Of a stretch of 64,000 nucleotides of DNA, positions 63,979-64,000 are shown in pieces; position 1 is the first letter of the stretch; each line of letters starts with the position of its first letter. Where the stretch lies: contig OX578155.1 of the NCBI GenBank assembly GCA_951213105.1, positions 37,362,484 to 37,426,483 of the forward strand. The letters run 5' to 3'. The position numbers and the translations under genes were made by a program. The notes beneath the pieces are model-generated. The model was given only the letters and a program-made list of their open reading frames with translations. It was not told where the DNA came from and ran no database searches. This DNA is from Amaurobius ferox (Eukaryota; Arthropoda; Arachnida; Araneae; Amaurobiidae).

Positions 63979-64000
63979 AATGTAATACAATGTAGTTCTT

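Noticed and set aside
63671..63979. 102-codon ORF at the right end
   Set aside because: Its second half is (TA)n read as alternating Ile and Tyr; the first half is R1.

Overview
This window is AT-rich eukaryotic nuclear DNA, most likely from an arthropod. A spider or other chelicerate is my guess from the repeat style; it is not proven. The evidence is one spliced host exon (adenylate kinase 2), GT-AG introns, non-LTR retrotransposons of the jockey clade, hAT and P/THAP-type DNA transposons, and many TA, CA and homopolymer G/C tracts. There are no operons, CRISPR arrays or prokaryotic genes. Only the AK2 exon is a confident host gene. Almost every other long reading frame belongs to a mobile element.

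Layout. 1-9.4 kb: intergenic DNA with the last coding exon of AK2 (2052-2276), a non-autonomous hAT element with 8-bp target duplications (4085-5302), an unrecognised 105-codon ORF and local tandem repeats. 9.4-15.8 kb: E1, a minus-strand jockey-type element, heavily rearranged and dead (YADD changed to YADH). 16.3-18.5 kb: a direct segmental duplication flanking a copy of interspersed repeat R1. 18.5-19.8 kb: remains of a P-like transposon (THAP exon plus transposase fragment). 20.3-21.2 kb: a ~690-bp foldback element and a TA-rich tract. 23.75-28.9 kb: E2, a nearly intact minus-strand jockey-type element. 29.7-30.5 kb: copy C of a module repeated at 50-53 kb, beside an orphan ORF. 30.8-36.7 kb: a 5'-truncated LINE tail, a long inverted repeat and two R1 copies. 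37.3-44.7 kb: full-length E3 followed directly by E4, an element that encodes only Gag; three copies of one 12-bp target site bracket the pair. 45.1-45.8 kb: a minisatellite with eight CACGTG E-boxes and a CTCF-like site. 50.4-54.5 kb: a 2-kb tandem duplication. 56.5-62 kb: a mosaic of decayed tandem arrays (31, ~135, ~150 and ~142 bp periods). 63.4-64 kb: another R1 fragment and TA repeats.

How the parts fit. E1-E4 share one plan: ORF1 (Gag: pre-C2HC region, three CCHC knuckles, conserved C-terminal helical segment) and, except in E4, ORF2 (APE endonuclease plus RT). The ORF1 stop overlaps the ORF2 ATG. In E2, E3 and E4 the ORF1 frame is broken only at mononucleotide runs, each about one base from being open, while both full-length ORF2 frames are clean. 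E4 looks like a Gag-only partner, similar in plan to HeT-A of Drosophila telomeres, lying next to an apparently competent RT donor. The Gag-only element, the homopolymer-gated Gag and the shared insertion site are the most interesting things here. The main alternative explanation for the frame breaks is homopolymer error in the assembly.
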